Shown here: in pieces, positions 34,986-45,400 of the stretch
Layout: every line of letters starts with the position of its first letter
Numbering within the stretch: position 1 is the first letter of the stretch
NCBI RefSeq assembly: GCF_003858395.1
Contig: NZ_QWEV01000005.1
Coordinates: forward strand, 620,001-684,000
Direction of reading: 5' to 3'
Length of the DNA: 64,000 bases
Source: Acidipila sp. EB88
Lineage (GTDB): Bacteria > Acidobacteriota > Terriglobia > Terriglobales > Acidobacteriaceae
Notes under the pieces: generated by a model
The model's input: the letters and a program-made list of their open reading frames with translations, nothing else
What the model was told of the DNA's origin: nothing
The model's database searches: none
Position numbers and translations under genes: made by a program

Positions 34986-36239
34986 ATGGAACGAGCACGT
35001 TATCAATTCGGAAGTCTCACACGCAAGAAGCGGGCGAAGGGATCAGACGCCTGGGAGTTTCGGTACTACGAGTCGACAGCAACAGGGACGCGGGAGCGGA
35101 GAACGGCAACCGTGGGCACCGTCGAAAAGTACAAGACCAAAGCTCTCGCGCAGAAGGCCGTCGAAGCTCTTCTCCTAAAACTGAACGCTGAAACCCCACA
35201 GCAACAGATGGCCGTGGTGACATTCGGTGCCATTTGCGACCGATACCTTGAGGAAGAGTTGCCGGAACGATACTCGACGGCGAAGTCTTACCAGTCGAAT
35301 ATCAAGAACTACCTCAAGCCACGCTGGAGTGATTATCTGCTCGACAAGATTCGGCCCATGGCGGTCGAAGATTGGTTGAAGAGCCTCTCGATGGCACCGA
35401 AATCGAAGGCGCACATCCGGAGCGTGATGCACCTCATGTTTGAGTGTGCGACGCGCTGGGAACTCTTCACCGAGCAGCGGAATCCAATTGCTCTCGTCCG
35501 TATCAAGGGCGGAAGCAAGCGCCAGCAGCGCCCCATCATCCTCACTGTGGATCAGTTCGAATCCATCGTCGCGACACTGCGAGAGCCGTATCGAACGATG
35601 GTGCAAATCGCCCAATGCCTCGGCCTTCGCGTCAGCGAAATCGCAGCGCTTCAGTGGGACGACTTCGATTTTGAGAAGAACCAGCTACTCGTGCAACGGA
35701 GCATTGTGAGCGGGCGGGTGGACGATATCAAAACCGAATACTCCCAGGACTATGTTCCGCTCCATCCCAGCCTCACCAAGATCGTTCTGGCATGGAGCAA
35801 GCAGGCTGTACCGACAGAGGAAGGCTGGGTCTTTGCCAATCCGATGACGAACCGCCCGTACCATCCGACCGAGATCCAGAAGCGTTATTTGCGCCCCTCT
35901 GGATGCTGCACGGTCCAATGTCCGACATGTGGCTCCCGTCCAGGTGTCTGGTGCTGGCAGGATGGTCCAACCGCCAACGGCAAGCGAGTCCTAATTCATG
36001 AGGAGCGCAAGCTAGCAGCAGGGAGACTCGGCGAAATCGGCTGGCATACGTTCCGTCACACGTACCGTTCGTGGCTGGACGAGACCGGGGCACCGATGAA
36101 AGTACAGCAGGAACTGATGCGTCACGCGTCGATTCAAACGACCATGAATGTCTATGGACAAGCTATGTCGAGCTCGAAGCGGGAAGCGAATGGGAAGGTC
36201 GTCGAGATGGTGCTCAAGCCAATGCAAGCGAGCGCCTAA
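34986..36239 (+). CDS. int: Tyrosine-type site-specific integrase with zinc-finger-like insert
   Basis: 417 residues from ATG 34986 (AGGAAAGGA upstream). A SAM-like core-binding domain is followed by the catalytic domain: Arg in GLRVSEIAALQWDD, Lys in the DIKTEYSQD turn, HTFRHTYRSW (about His354-Arg357), His in LMRHASIQ and the nucleophile Tyr in TTMNVYGQ (about residue 390). Between the Lys and HxxR boxes is an unusual insert, CCTVQCPTCGSRPGVWC with a following His, like a phage-type zinc finger. It integrates the element at the tRNA-fMet 3' half, which starts 76 bp downstream. Confidence 0.93.
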   Translation: MERARYQFGSLTRKKRAKGSDAWEFRYYESTATGTRERRTATVGTVEKYKTKALAQKAVEALLLKLNAETPQQQMAVVTFGAICDRYLEEELPERYSTAKSYQSNIKNYLKPRWSDYLLDKIRPMAVEDWLKSLSMAPKSKAHIRSVMHLMFECATRWELFTEQRNPIALVRIKGGSKRQQRPIILTVDQFESIVATLREPYRTMVQIAQCLGLRVSEIAALQWDDFDFEKNQLLVQRSIVSGRVDDIKTEYSQDYVPLHPSLTKIVLAWSKQAVPTEEGWVFANPMTNRPYHPTEIQKRYLRPSGCCTVQCPTCGSRPGVWCWQDGPTANGKRVLIHEERKLAAGRLGEIGWHTFRHTYRSWLDETGAPMKVQQELMRHASIQTTMNVYGQAMSSSKREANGKVVEMVLKPMQASA

Positions 36240-36255
36240 AACGGCGGTTTTTATT

Positions 36256-36274
36256 ATTGGGAGTTTATGGGAGT
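36256..36274 (+). repeat. Right-end arm-type integrase site (candidate)
   Basis: ATTGGGAGTTTATGGGAGT contains two GGGAGT units and lies between the integrase stop and attR. It matches 11481-11500 in sequence and orientation. Confidence 0.5.
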
Positions 36275-36312
36275 TTGTTCGAAGAGTCCGAATCTCGTAA
36301 GTTGTTGAGAGA

Positions 36313-36391
<79 letters not shown>

Positions 36392-36396
36392 TTTTG

Positions 36397-36425
36397 ATAT
36401 TAACAATGGTGCCCTCCTACGTCAA
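36397..36425 (-). promoter_or_regulatory. Promoter of tRNA-fMet
   Basis: On the minus strand TTGACG (36420-36425) and TAATAT (36397-36402) are 17 bp apart, and the -10 box ends 5 bp before the mature tRNA 5' end. Confidence 0.7.
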
Positions 36426-36468
36426 CCAAGGCTCCGAAAGCACCGGCTGCTGCCCTCTATGCCTGCGC

Positions 36469-38178
36469 CTACAACAAGCGCGCAGACTGCCCGCGGCCTT
36501 CCTCAACGATCCATTCCACCAGCGCGTCAAAGTCCTCCAGGCGCGAGCGGTGGTTGGTAATCGAGACCCGGATGGCATAGTCACCCGAAGCAAGGGTCGT
36601 GCCGCTAATCAGAAAACGCCCGCTCTCCTGCACCCGCAGCACCACCTCGCGATTGCATGCGTCGAGTTGAGCCGCAGTGCGGGCGTGGCCTGCCGGCACA
36701 TACCGGAAGCAAACGATATTCATGGCGCGAGGAGCCAGCATCGCAAGCTCCGGATGCTGCAGCACTCGCTGCTCCAAGTGCTCGGCCTGCTCCATGTTCT
36801 GCGCGATCAGCGCACCGTGCTTGCGCAGCCCGTGGACGGAGAGTTGCATCCACACGCGCAGCGCCTTGAAGCCGCGCGACGACTCGATTCCGCGGTTTGC
36901 AAACGACAACCCGCCGGAAAGCACGCCACGTGTGCTCCACTCCATGTACGCGGCCTCAGCCGCAAACGCCGCATGGTGGGCCGCGCGGTCGCGCACCAGC
37001 AGGCAGCCCGTTTCAAAGGGCAGCGACATCCACTTGTGCAGGTCGAACGCTACAGAATCGGCCCGCTCCAGGCCATCCATCAACGAGGCGTAGCGAGGCG
37101 CCAGCTTCAGCAGCGCGCCAAAAGCGCCATCCACGTGCATCCAGAGGTCCTGCTCGTCGCAAAGTGCGCGCAACGCGCGCAGGTCGTCCACGGCTCCAAA
37201 GTTCACCGTGCCCGCATTGGCAATCAACGCGAACGGCTGCTCCCCCTGCGCGCGGTCAGCGGCTATCTGTCGCAGCAGCGGTTCTATTTGGACCCGTCCC
37301 GCAGCATCGACTGCCACGCTGCGCAACGAGCGGCGCCCAAGCCCCAGCAACTCCATCGCTTTCGCAGCCCAGCCATGCGTCTCGGTCGAGGCATACACCA
37401 GCATGCGAGGGCGCCCGCTCAAACCTTCTTGCCGGACGTCGTACCCGGCCTTGGCCGCGCGCGCCACTGCCAGCCCCAGCAGGTTTGCCATGGTAGCGCC
37501 GCTTGTCAAGATGCCGCTCGGCTGCGCATGTTCCGCCGCGCCGGCACCTTGCATGCCAAGGGCCTCCGCAAGCCAGCGCAGCACGGTCTCCTCAATGTGC
37601 ACCGGCGCCGTAAAGCCTGCGCCCACATGCGCGTTGGCTGCGGATGCAATCATGTCCGCCAGCATCGCCACGGGCGTGCCCTGTCCGCGCACCCATCCCC
37701 ACGCGCGCGGGTGTCGGTTCGCGCTGGTGTACGGCAGTACGCGGCTCGCCAGTTCCGCGTACACCGCACCCAGCGACCGCTCGGCTATGGGCGCGGGCGC
37801 CTCCGCAATCGCTGCCTGGATCGCCGCCGGCATCGGCTGCCACACGGCCTGCTCGCGCACGTGCTGCATCTGCGCAATCGTGTCGTCGAGGATGCGGTGT
37901 GCTTCCGCTGAGAAGTCTTCCCAGGCAGCCTCGCTCGGAGGATCCAACGAGAGCTCCGCTTCCGGATTCGCGGACCCAGGCGTTTCTGTATCTAAAGCAG
38001 TTGCATTTGAGGAGGATGCAGAACCGCGTGACCGGAGACCGTCCACTCCTGCTTCTGTGGAAGCATCAAGCGCCACGGATTGCGACGCACCACGCCGCCC
38101 GTTGTGCGTCAGGCGACTGTCTCCGGCCGGCTCGTCCTCGTGCGCTTCCCTGCTGCCCATCTCAGACAATCCGCTCAT
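36469..38178 (-). CDS. Group II pyridoxal-phosphate decarboxylase
   Basis: 569 residues. The fold-type I decarboxylase signature is complete: HPRAWGWVRGQGTP, SGILTSGATMANLLGLAVAR (phosphate loop), a STETHGWAAKAM strand, WMHVDGAFGALLKLAP (cofactor-binding Asp) and the PLP lysine in FDLHKWMSLPF (Lys382). Relatives decarboxylate aromatic amino acids or glutamate. The first 80 residues form a Ser/Ala/Glu-rich extension that may be disordered, or the true start may lie further in; ATG 38178 overlaps the threonine ammonia-lyase stop by 17 bp, which suggests coupling. The substrate cannot be told from sequence. Confidence 0.83.
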   Translation of the reverse strand: MSGLSEMGSREAHEDEPAGDSRLTHNGRRGASQSVALDASTEAGVDGLRSRGSASSSNATALDTETPGSANPEAELSLDPPSEAAWEDFSAEAHRILDDTIAQMQHVREQAVWQPMPAAIQAAIAEAPAPIAERSLGAVYAELASRVLPYTSANRHPRAWGWVRGQGTPVAMLADMIASAANAHVGAGFTAPVHIEETVLRWLAEALGMQGAGAAEHAQPSGILTSGATMANLLGLAVARAAKAGYDVRQEGLSGRPRMLVYASTETHGWAAKAMELLGLGRRSLRSVAVDAAGRVQIEPLLRQIAADRAQGEQPFALIANAGTVNFGAVDDLRALRALCDEQDLWMHVDGAFGALLKLAPRYASLMDGLERADSVAFDLHKWMSLPFETGCLLVRDRAAHHAAFAAEAAYMEWSTRGVLSGGLSFANRGIESSRGFKALRVWMQLSVHGLRKHGALIAQNMEQAEHLEQRVLQHPELAMLAPRAMNIVCFRYVPAGHARTAAQLDACNREVVLRVQESGRFLISGTTLASGDYAIRVSITNHRSRLEDFDALVEWIVEEGRGQSARLL

Positions 38179-39418
38179 GCTGGTAACCCGCCTCGGTCAG
38201 CGCCATCCGGATCTCCTCGATATGGGCGGCACCGCGCGTTTCCAGCGTGACATCGATCACCGTATTCCCCAGGTTCACTCCGTAGTACGCACGGTCATGC
38301 GAGGTCTGCACGATGTTGGCGCGTGCCTCTGCCAAAATCTTTGTCATGCCGTGCAGCGCGCCGGGCCGGTCCGTCAGGTGGATCCGCAGCCGTGTACGTC
38401 TGCCATCCTTGACCAGCCCTCGCTCAATCATCATTGCGAGCAGGCTCACATCAATATTGCCACCGCACACCAGCACCGCCGTACGCTGCGGCGTAGCCAT
38501 CGCCGAGAGCGAAGTCTTGCGCTGCAGCAGCGCCGCCAGCGCCACCGCGCCCGCACCCTCCGCAAGCGTCTTCTCGCTCTCCAGCAGCACCAGGATCGCC
38601 TGCGCGATCTCTTCCTCATCCACCGTGACGATCTCGTCCACGTAACGCTCCACCAGCGGATACGTCAGGGTTCCGGCTCGTCGCACGGCAATGCCGTCGG
38701 CAATCGTCGGCATCGGCTTCAGCGTGACCGGGCCGCCATTCTCCCGCGCCCGCAGCATCGAAGGCAGCCGCTCTGTCTGCACCCCGATCACGCGAATGCC
38801 CGGCTGCAGCTCCTTCAGCGCGCACGCCACTCCGCTGATCAGCCCGCCGCCGCCGATCGGCACCACCACGGCCTCAAGGCCGGCGATCTGGTCCAGCAGT
38901 TCGATCCCGATGCTGCCCTGCCCGGCAATCACTGCCGGGTCGTCAAACGGGTGCAGAAAGGTCAGGCCGGCTTCCTGGCTGATGCGCAGCGCCTCGGCAT
39001 ACGCCTCGTCATAGTTCGCGCCATGGAGGATCACCTCGGCGCCATAACCGGTCGTGGCTGAAACCTTCACCAGCGGTGTCATCTCGGGCATCACGATGCG
39101 CGCCCGCATGCCGTGCGCCGAAGCGTGGAAGGCCACGGCCTGCGCGTGATTGCCGGCGCTTGCCGCAATCACCCCGCGTGCCTTCTCTTCCTGGGTAAGC
39201 GTCAGGATCTTGTTGAGCGCGCCACGTTCCTTGAAGGCGCCGGTGCGCTGCAGGTTGTCGAGCTTCAGGTACACGCTCTGGCCTGTGAGCTCGGACAAGG
39301 CGGCCGAGTACGGAGCCGGCGAGCAGTAGATGCTCTGCCGGATCCGCGCATAGGCAGCCTGCACATCCTCAAGGGAGACAGCAAGATCGGATTGCAGCGA
39401 AGAAGTCCCTGGCGGCAT
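38162..39418 (-). CDS. ilvA: Threonine ammonia-lyase with C-terminal ACT domain
   Basis: 418 residues. The PLP lysine lies in RTGAFKERGALNK (Lys63), followed by SAGNHAQAVAFHA (substrate loop) and the Gly loop VPIGGGGLISGVA, typical of fold-type II dehydratases. The last 80 residues (RIHLTDRPGALHGMTKILAE, ANIVQTSHDRAYYGVNLG) are one ACT domain, the short catabolic/biodegradative layout. It converts threonine to 2-oxobutanoate and ammonia. It is co-directional with the downstream PLP decarboxylase. Serine dehydratase activity is also possible. Confidence 0.88.
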   Translation of the reverse strand: MPPGTSSLQSDLAVSLEDVQAAYARIRQSIYCSPAPYSAALSELTGQSVYLKLDNLQRTGAFKERGALNKILTLTQEEKARGVIAASAGNHAQAVAFHASAHGMRARIVMPEMTPLVKVSATTGYGAEVILHGANYDEAYAEALRISQEAGLTFLHPFDDPAVIAGQGSIGIELLDQIAGLEAVVVPIGGGGLISGVACALKELQPGIRVIGVQTERLPSMLRARENGGPVTLKPMPTIADGIAVRRAGTLTYPLVERYVDEIVTVDEEEIAQAILVLLESEKTLAEGAGAVALAALLQRKTSLSAMATPQRTAVLVCGGNIDVSLLAMMIERGLVKDGRRTRLRIHLTDRPGALHGMTKILAEARANIVQTSHDRAYYGVNLGNTVIDVTLETRGAAHIEEIRMALTEAGYQHERIV

Positions 39419-39468
39419 GGAACTAGTGTCGCCCAGCCGCCCGCGGGACGCAAAACAAGGAGGGGTAC

Positions 39469-40791
39469 TTAAGCTACTGTCTTGAGCTGCGAGTGCGCCT
39501 CAGACGGCGCGATGCGATAGCCACGCAGGCCGTAGAAGATCACGAAGAGGTAGCAGAGGAAGGGCAGAACCAGCGCGTGATGAATGCCGATCCGGTCGGC
39601 CAGGAAGCCCATGATGACCGGGAACAGCGCGCCACCCACGATTGCCTGCACCAGCAGTCCGGACCCGCGGCTCGTCAACGGTCCCAACTCCGCCACGCCC
39701 AGCGTGAAGATCGTCGGGAACATGATTGAGTTGAAGATGCCGATGGCCAGGAAGGTCGCGACGGCAAAGTAGCCCGTGCCCAGCAGCGAGCACAGCACCA
39801 GCACTGCCGCGCCAACGCCGCACACCGCCAGTACCTTGGACGGCGCAATGCGCTGCATCAGCGCCGAACCCACAAACCGGAACACCATCATCAGGCCCCA
39901 GTAAATGGAGATGACCTTGGTGCCCTGCTGCAGGCTCATGTTGCCGACAGTCGGGTCCGCGAAGTAGTTCGCGGCAAAGTTGCCGAGAGAAACCTCGGCC
40001 CCGACGTATACAAAAATCGCAATCGCACCCAGGTACAGGTGGGGGTGGTTCCACATGCTGTCCTGCTTGATGTCCAGGCTGGCCGGGCGGAAATCCCGCG
40101 TCACTTCAAGGCGCGGGAACTTGTACATGCCGATCGCAATGGCCAGCACGGCCATGATGATCGCAATGGCCAGGTAGGTCGGCTTGAAGTTCGCCGCCTG
40201 GTGAATGCGAAACGCCATCAGCGCCTGGCCGGTCGGGGCCGGGCCCTTCTCGGCGGTAACCACGCCGCCCAGCAGAAAAATGCCACCAATATAGGGAGCG
40301 ACAAAGTCGCCCAGGGTGTTGAACGCCTGGGTCAGGTTCAGACGGCTGGAAGCAGTCTCGGGCGGTCCAAGAATCGTGACATACGGGTTGGCCGCGACCT
40401 GCAGCACCGTCACACCGGCTGCCAGCACAATCTCTGCTGAAAGAAACAGGCCGTATTTGCCGAAGCTTGCCGCCGGGAGAAACAGGATCGCGCCAGCCGC
40501 CATGGTCAAAAGGCCAACGATCATGGAACGCTTGTAGCCGATCCACTCAATCAGCTTGCCCGCGGGCTGCGCAAAGATGAAATAGGAGCTGAAGAACGCC
40601 AGCTGGATCAGCGACGCCTGCAGGTAGCTCAGCGCGAAGATGTTCTTCAGGTGAGGCGTCACAGCATCATTCAGGACTGTGCAGAAGCCCCACACAAAGA
40701 ACAGTGTGGTGACCATGGCCATTGCGCTGTAATTGGTTGTTCCAGGAGCGTCGCCGAGGTTGCGGGTGTTGCCTACGCTTGTGATGGCCAT
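39469..40791 (-). CDS. fucP: FucP-family sugar:H+ symporter (MFS)
   Basis: 440 residues with about 12 membrane helices. FFVWGFCTVLNDAVTPHLKN at the N-terminus, YFIFAQPAGKLIEWIGYKRS and the motif VLQVAANPYVTILGPPETAS with SSRLNLTQAFNTLG are characteristic of the FucP/glucose-galactose permease branch of the major facilitator family. It imports fucose, glucose, galactose or a related hexose with a proton. It is monocistronic, 50 bp before the ilvA start and co-directional with it. The exact sugar is not determinable. Confidence 0.85.
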   Translation of the reverse strand: MAITSVGNTRNLGDAPGTTNYSAMAMVTTLFFVWGFCTVLNDAVTPHLKNIFALSYLQASLIQLAFFSSYFIFAQPAGKLIEWIGYKRSMIVGLLTMAAGAILFLPAASFGKYGLFLSAEIVLAAGVTVLQVAANPYVTILGPPETASSRLNLTQAFNTLGDFVAPYIGGIFLLGGVVTAEKGPAPTGQALMAFRIHQAANFKPTYLAIAIIMAVLAIAIGMYKFPRLEVTRDFRPASLDIKQDSMWNHPHLYLGAIAIFVYVGAEVSLGNFAANYFADPTVGNMSLQQGTKVISIYWGLMMVFRFVGSALMQRIAPSKVLAVCGVGAAVLVLCSLLGTGYFAVATFLAIGIFNSIMFPTIFTLGVAELGPLTSRGSGLLVQAIVGGALFPVIMGFLADRIGIHHALVLPFLCYLFVIFYGLRGYRIAPSEAHSQLKTVA

Positions 40792-41103
40792 CCGTGAAGA
40801 GAGTCGCTTTCCGCCGCAGCCTGTTTCAGCTGCCGTCTGCCAGGAGTTCTCTTCTCTGCAAGCGTGCCCGCACTCTATATACGGCGTTTGCTGCCTGAGA
40901 AGAATCGTCCTGATGCTACATGATCCGGCATACAGGTCGCTTTCAGTTTCTGCTGCGAAACAGTACCTTTTAGGGAGTCACTGCTCCAAAGTCTCTGAAC
41001 CAGTGCATCCAGCTGAAACTTTTGCCGGGACTTACCGTCCGATAGCCAGTAGTTGCATCCTCCTCGCGGCCTAGAACGCGGGCAAAGACCAGGAGAATCG
41101 CGC
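40792..41103. other. Divergent intergenic region fucP / DUF5666 gene
   Basis: About 310 bp between divergent genes. It must hold both promoters, but I see no convincing -35/-10 pair or long dyad. Only the GGAGA ribosome site before 41104 is clear. Confidence 0.4.
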
Positions 41104-42294
41104 ATGCTCCATCCAAGGCTGATGCTTCTTTCCGCAGCCCTTGCACTTCCCCTTCCCCTGATTCATGCCCAGAATGCACCGGCTGCCCCCGCAGCTGCTC
41201 CAGCCGCCCGCGTGCTTGGCACGGTCACCGCGATCGCCGATGGCACGGTGACGGTCAAGCAAGAAGGCGCCGACACCAGCGAACGCACCGTGGCGCTGGT
41301 TCCTGAAACCCACCTTCTGCGGCTCGCTCCCGGCGAAACCAACCTCAAGAACGCCGCACCGCTCGACCGCGCTGACCTCGCCGTAGGCGACCGTGTGCTC
41401 CTGCGCATCGCCGCTGGCAGCCCCCCGGATCACCCCACCGCGAGCGTGCTCATCGCCATGAAGGCAGCGGAGATCAACCAGGCCCACCAGCAGCAGGCAG
41501 GGGACTGGCAGCGCCGCGGGGTAGCCGGCATCGTCGCCACTACTGATCCGGCTTCGGGCACCGTCACACTCAAGCCCCAGGGAGCCGCGGCCACGCCGCT
41601 GGTACTGCACACCACCGCGTCCACTGTGATCCGCCACTACGCACCCGACTCCACGGCCTTTGCCGATGCCCGCAAGTCGACCTTTGCCGATATTCACCCT
41701 GGCGACCAGGTGCGTGCCCGCGGCGACCACGATCCTTCCGGCGCGTCGCTTGTCGCCGAGGAACTGGTAGCCGGTTCCTTCCGCAACATCGCCGGCACCG
41801 TGGTCTCCACCGATGCATCCGCCAACACCGTCACGTTGACCGACCTCGCCACCAAGCACCCGCTCACGCTCCATGTGGAACCCACCACCCAGCTCCGCAA
41901 GCTGCCGCCCGAAATGGCGACCCGCATCGCGCACCGGCAGTCCGCTGCCACCGGTACCAGCACCGGTCCGGCCTCCGAGCCGGCCAGCCCTGCCCGCGCA
42001 GAGACGGCCGGCTCGCCTGATGCACCTCCCGGGCAGCGCCCCCGTGGCAACGGCGACCTCGCTGCCATGCTGCAGCATGCACCCTCCATCACGCTCCCCG
42101 AGCTCAACAAGGGAGACGCCGTCATGATCGTCGCCAGCGGCCCGGGCGCATCCACACCCACCGCCATCACCATCATCAGCGGGGTGGAGCCGCTTCTGCA
42201 GGGCTCCAGCCAGGACAGTGCCGGCCTTTTCTCCGCCTCCTGGAACCTTGGCGGAGGCGGTGCGGAAGGCGCTGCCGGAGGCGGACCCCAGTAA
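41104..42294 (+). CDS. Exported DUF5666-type beta-rich protein
   Basis: 396 residues with a signal peptide (LLSAALALPLPLIHAQ). The mature protein repeats a beta module of the pattern GTVTAIADGTVTVKQEGADT, GIVATTDPASGTVTLKP and GTVVSTDASANTVTLTDLAT, each followed by a GDxVxxRG-like turn (IHPGDQVRARGD). These are OB-like DUF5666 units, common in Acidobacteria and of unknown function. The C-terminus is Ala/Gly-rich. It precedes a TonB receptor by 169 bp on the same strand. ATG 41104 is chosen over an earlier GTG/TTG because of its ribosome site and signal peptide. Confidence 0.75.
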   Translation: MLHPRLMLLSAALALPLPLIHAQNAPAAPAAAPAARVLGTVTAIADGTVTVKQEGADTSERTVALVPETHLLRLAPGETNLKNAAPLDRADLAVGDRVLLRIAAGSPPDHPTASVLIAMKAAEINQAHQQQAGDWQRRGVAGIVATTDPASGTVTLKPQGAAATPLVLHTTASTVIRHYAPDSTAFADARKSTFADIHPGDQVRARGDHDPSGASLVAEELVAGSFRNIAGTVVSTDASANTVTLTDLATKHPLTLHVEPTTQLRKLPPEMATRIAHRQSAATGTSTGPASEPASPARAETAGSPDAPPGQRPRGNGDLAAMLQHAPSITLPELNKGDAVMIVASGPGASTPTAITIISGVEPLLQGSSQDSAGLFSASWNLGGGGAEGAAGGGPQ

Positions 42295-42463
42295 ACGGCC
42301 GGCTGGTCGCCGCGTCTTTCTAAGCACTGCATCGCCCCAGGTCACCGCGCGAAAGCGCACCTGGCTAAGCGATGTACCGCTTTCAACAACCTGCTCCCGC
42401 ACACGCTGTCCCGACCTCAGTTCCTGACACGCTGTTGTTTCACTCTGCACCCCCTGGAGCCCT

Positions 42464-45400
42464 GTGACACGATCCCGCACCGCTTTCCGCAGCCTGCCGA
42501 TTCTGCTCGCCGCTGCCGCCACGCTTCCTGCCCACGCACAAAACACACCCCAGGTCACGCCCGGGCAGCCATCCACGGTTGCGCCTGCTGCGCCCGCAAG
42601 TTCGGGTAGCCTGCACGGCCTGGTTGCCGACCCCTCCGGCGCCGTGATTCCCGGCGCGATCATCTCCGTGACCGATACCCAGGGCCACACCCTGGCCACC
42701 GGCACTTCGGGGCAGGACGGCAGCTACGCCATTGCCAACATCCCGCCCGGCACCTATGTCGTGCTGTTTACCGCGCAGGGCTTTGGCCCGCTGTCCACCC
42801 GCTCGGTCACGGTCGCGTCGCGTGGCAACAAGCTGCTCAACGCGGCCCTGGTCATCGAAGTTGCCCAGCAACAGGTCCAGGTCACCTCTGACACCCCGAC
42901 GGTCTCGGTTGACCCCGATGCGAACGCCAACAGCATCACCATCTCCGGCAAGGATCTAGACGCCCTGTCCGACGATCCCGACGAACTCTCCAACGAGCTC
43001 ACCGCGCTCGCCGGTCCAGCGGCCGGACCGTCCGGCGGCCAGGTCTACATCGACGGCTTCACCGGCGGCCAGCTCCCGCCCAAGTCCGCCATCCGCGAGA
43101 TCCGCATCAACCAGAATCCCTACGGCGCACAGTTCGACAAGCTCGGCTTCGGCCGCATCGAGGTGTTCACCAAGCCGGGCACCGACAAGTGGCACGGCCA
43201 GTTCTACTCGCAGGGCAACGCCCGCCAGCTCAACACCGGCACACCCTTTACCAAGACCATTCCCGACTACGACACCTTCCAGTACGAAGGCACCATCAGC
43301 GGGCCCATCACCAAGAATGCCTCGTTCTACGTCACAGCGCAGCACCGCAACATCGGCGACGCCAACATCATCAGCGCCTACCGGCTGCAGGGCGAGATCA
43401 ACGGCGACTTCGCCGCGGGCGACTTCACCAACACGGCCGACTACGATGTGGCTCCCTACTCCGACTCCCTGGGCAATCCCCAGAGCCGCACCAACATCGC
43501 TCCCCGGCTTGACCTGCAGCTCGGCTCCAAGAACACCCTTACCGCCCGCTACCAGTACGAGCGCAACGCGCAAACCAACGAGGGCGTAGGGCAGTTCGCG
43601 CTCCCCTCGCAGGCCTACAACACCACCTCCAGCGAAAACACCATCCAGATCAGCGACACCGAGGTCTTCGGTCCACGCGTCATCATGGAGTGGAAGTTCC
43701 AGTCGCTGTTTGACCGCTCCACCCAGAGCCCGTCCTCGACACTGCCTACCGTGCAGGTGCAGGGCAACGAAACCTTCGGCGGCTTCTCCTCGCAGACCAT
43801 TAGCGACCATACCGACCACTACGAAGTCGACAACCTTACCGAGCTGGCGCTGGGCAAACACTCCATCTCGTTCGGCGGCCGGTTCCGCGCCACGCGCGAA
43901 GCCAATGACTCCAATGGCTCCTTCAACGGCCTGTACACCTTTGCCGCACGCTCCTGCTCCACCACCACCGGCTGCCCGGTCGGCGGCGCCACCAACCCCT
44001 GCCAGTCCGGCACGGCGACCAGCGCAGGCTGCCAGGAGATTGCAGCTTCCCAGACCTACGCGCTGACGCTGCAGGGCCAGGGCACCGGGCAGACCTTCGC
44101 CCAGATCCAGGCAGCCGGCGGCGGTCCGTCGCAGCTTGTGTACGTCACGGGCTCCCCGAAGGCCGACGTCAACCTCGAGGACGGCGCCCTGTTCTACCAG
44201 GACGACTGGAAGTACCGCCCCAACCTCACTCTCTCGTATGGCCTGCGCTGGGAGACCCAGAACCACATCAGCGATCACAGCGACTGGGCGCCGCGCCTCG
44301 CTGCCAACTACGGCATCATGCGCCACGGCAAGCCCACCAAGGACGTGATCCGCGCCGGCTTCGGCTACTTCTACGACCGCTTCGCCATCGCCCAGGTGCT
44401 GCAGGCCGCGCGCGTCAACGGCATCGTGCAGCAGGAAGCCGTGATCCAGAACCCCACCTGCTATCTGCCCAATGGACTGCCCGGCACCGCGGCGGCCATC
44501 ACGGCAGCCTGCGGCGCGGCCTCCAGCGCCGTCACCACCTCCGGCAACAGCTCCGTTTCCAATGCGATCTACCAGGTCGGGCCTAACCTGCACGCCCCGG
44601 CCAACATCCAGGAGTCGATCGGGCTCGATCACCAGCTCACCCGGACCTCGACCCTGTCGCTGACCTACATCCACTCGCATGGCGCGCACGCCCTCGACAC
44701 CATCAACGCCAACGCGCCATACGCGCCGGGCTACAACGCCGCGCTCGGCAACGTCTACCAGTACTTTTCTGAAGGCGTCTACAACCAGAACCAGCTCTTC
44801 CTCAACGGCCGCGTGCAGATCAACCGCTCGCTTTCCATGTTCGGCTTCTATGGCCTGTCGTATGCCCGGGGCGATGTCAACGGCATCACCAGCAACCCGT
44901 CCAACTCGCTCGATCTGAAACAGGACTATGGCCGCACCAGCAACGACGTGCGCAACCGCCTGTTCATCATGGGCTCCTACTCCGCGCCGCACCTGGTGCG
45001 GGTCTCGCCGTTCATCGTGGCGCAGTCCGGCGCACCCTTCAACATCACGGTCTCGCAGGATCAGAACGGCGATTCCCTCTTCACGGACCGCCCTGCCTTT
45101 GCCGCCGCCGGTTCCACCGGCGCCAACATCGTCACCAACAGCTACGGCACCTTCAACACCGCGCCCACCACCGGCACCGCGCTGATCCCGATCAACTACG
45201 GCAATGGTCCAACACTGTTCACCCTCAACCTGCGCCTCAGCAAAACCTGGGGCTTCGGCCAGAAGCTGCAAAAAGCCGCCAACCCGAACCAGGGCGGCGG
45301 CCAGCCCGGCGGCGGACCGCCCCCGGGTGGTCGTGGCGGCGGCGGTGGTGGTGGTGGCCGCGGGGGTCCTGGCGGCGGTGGCGGCATGTTCGGCGACAAC

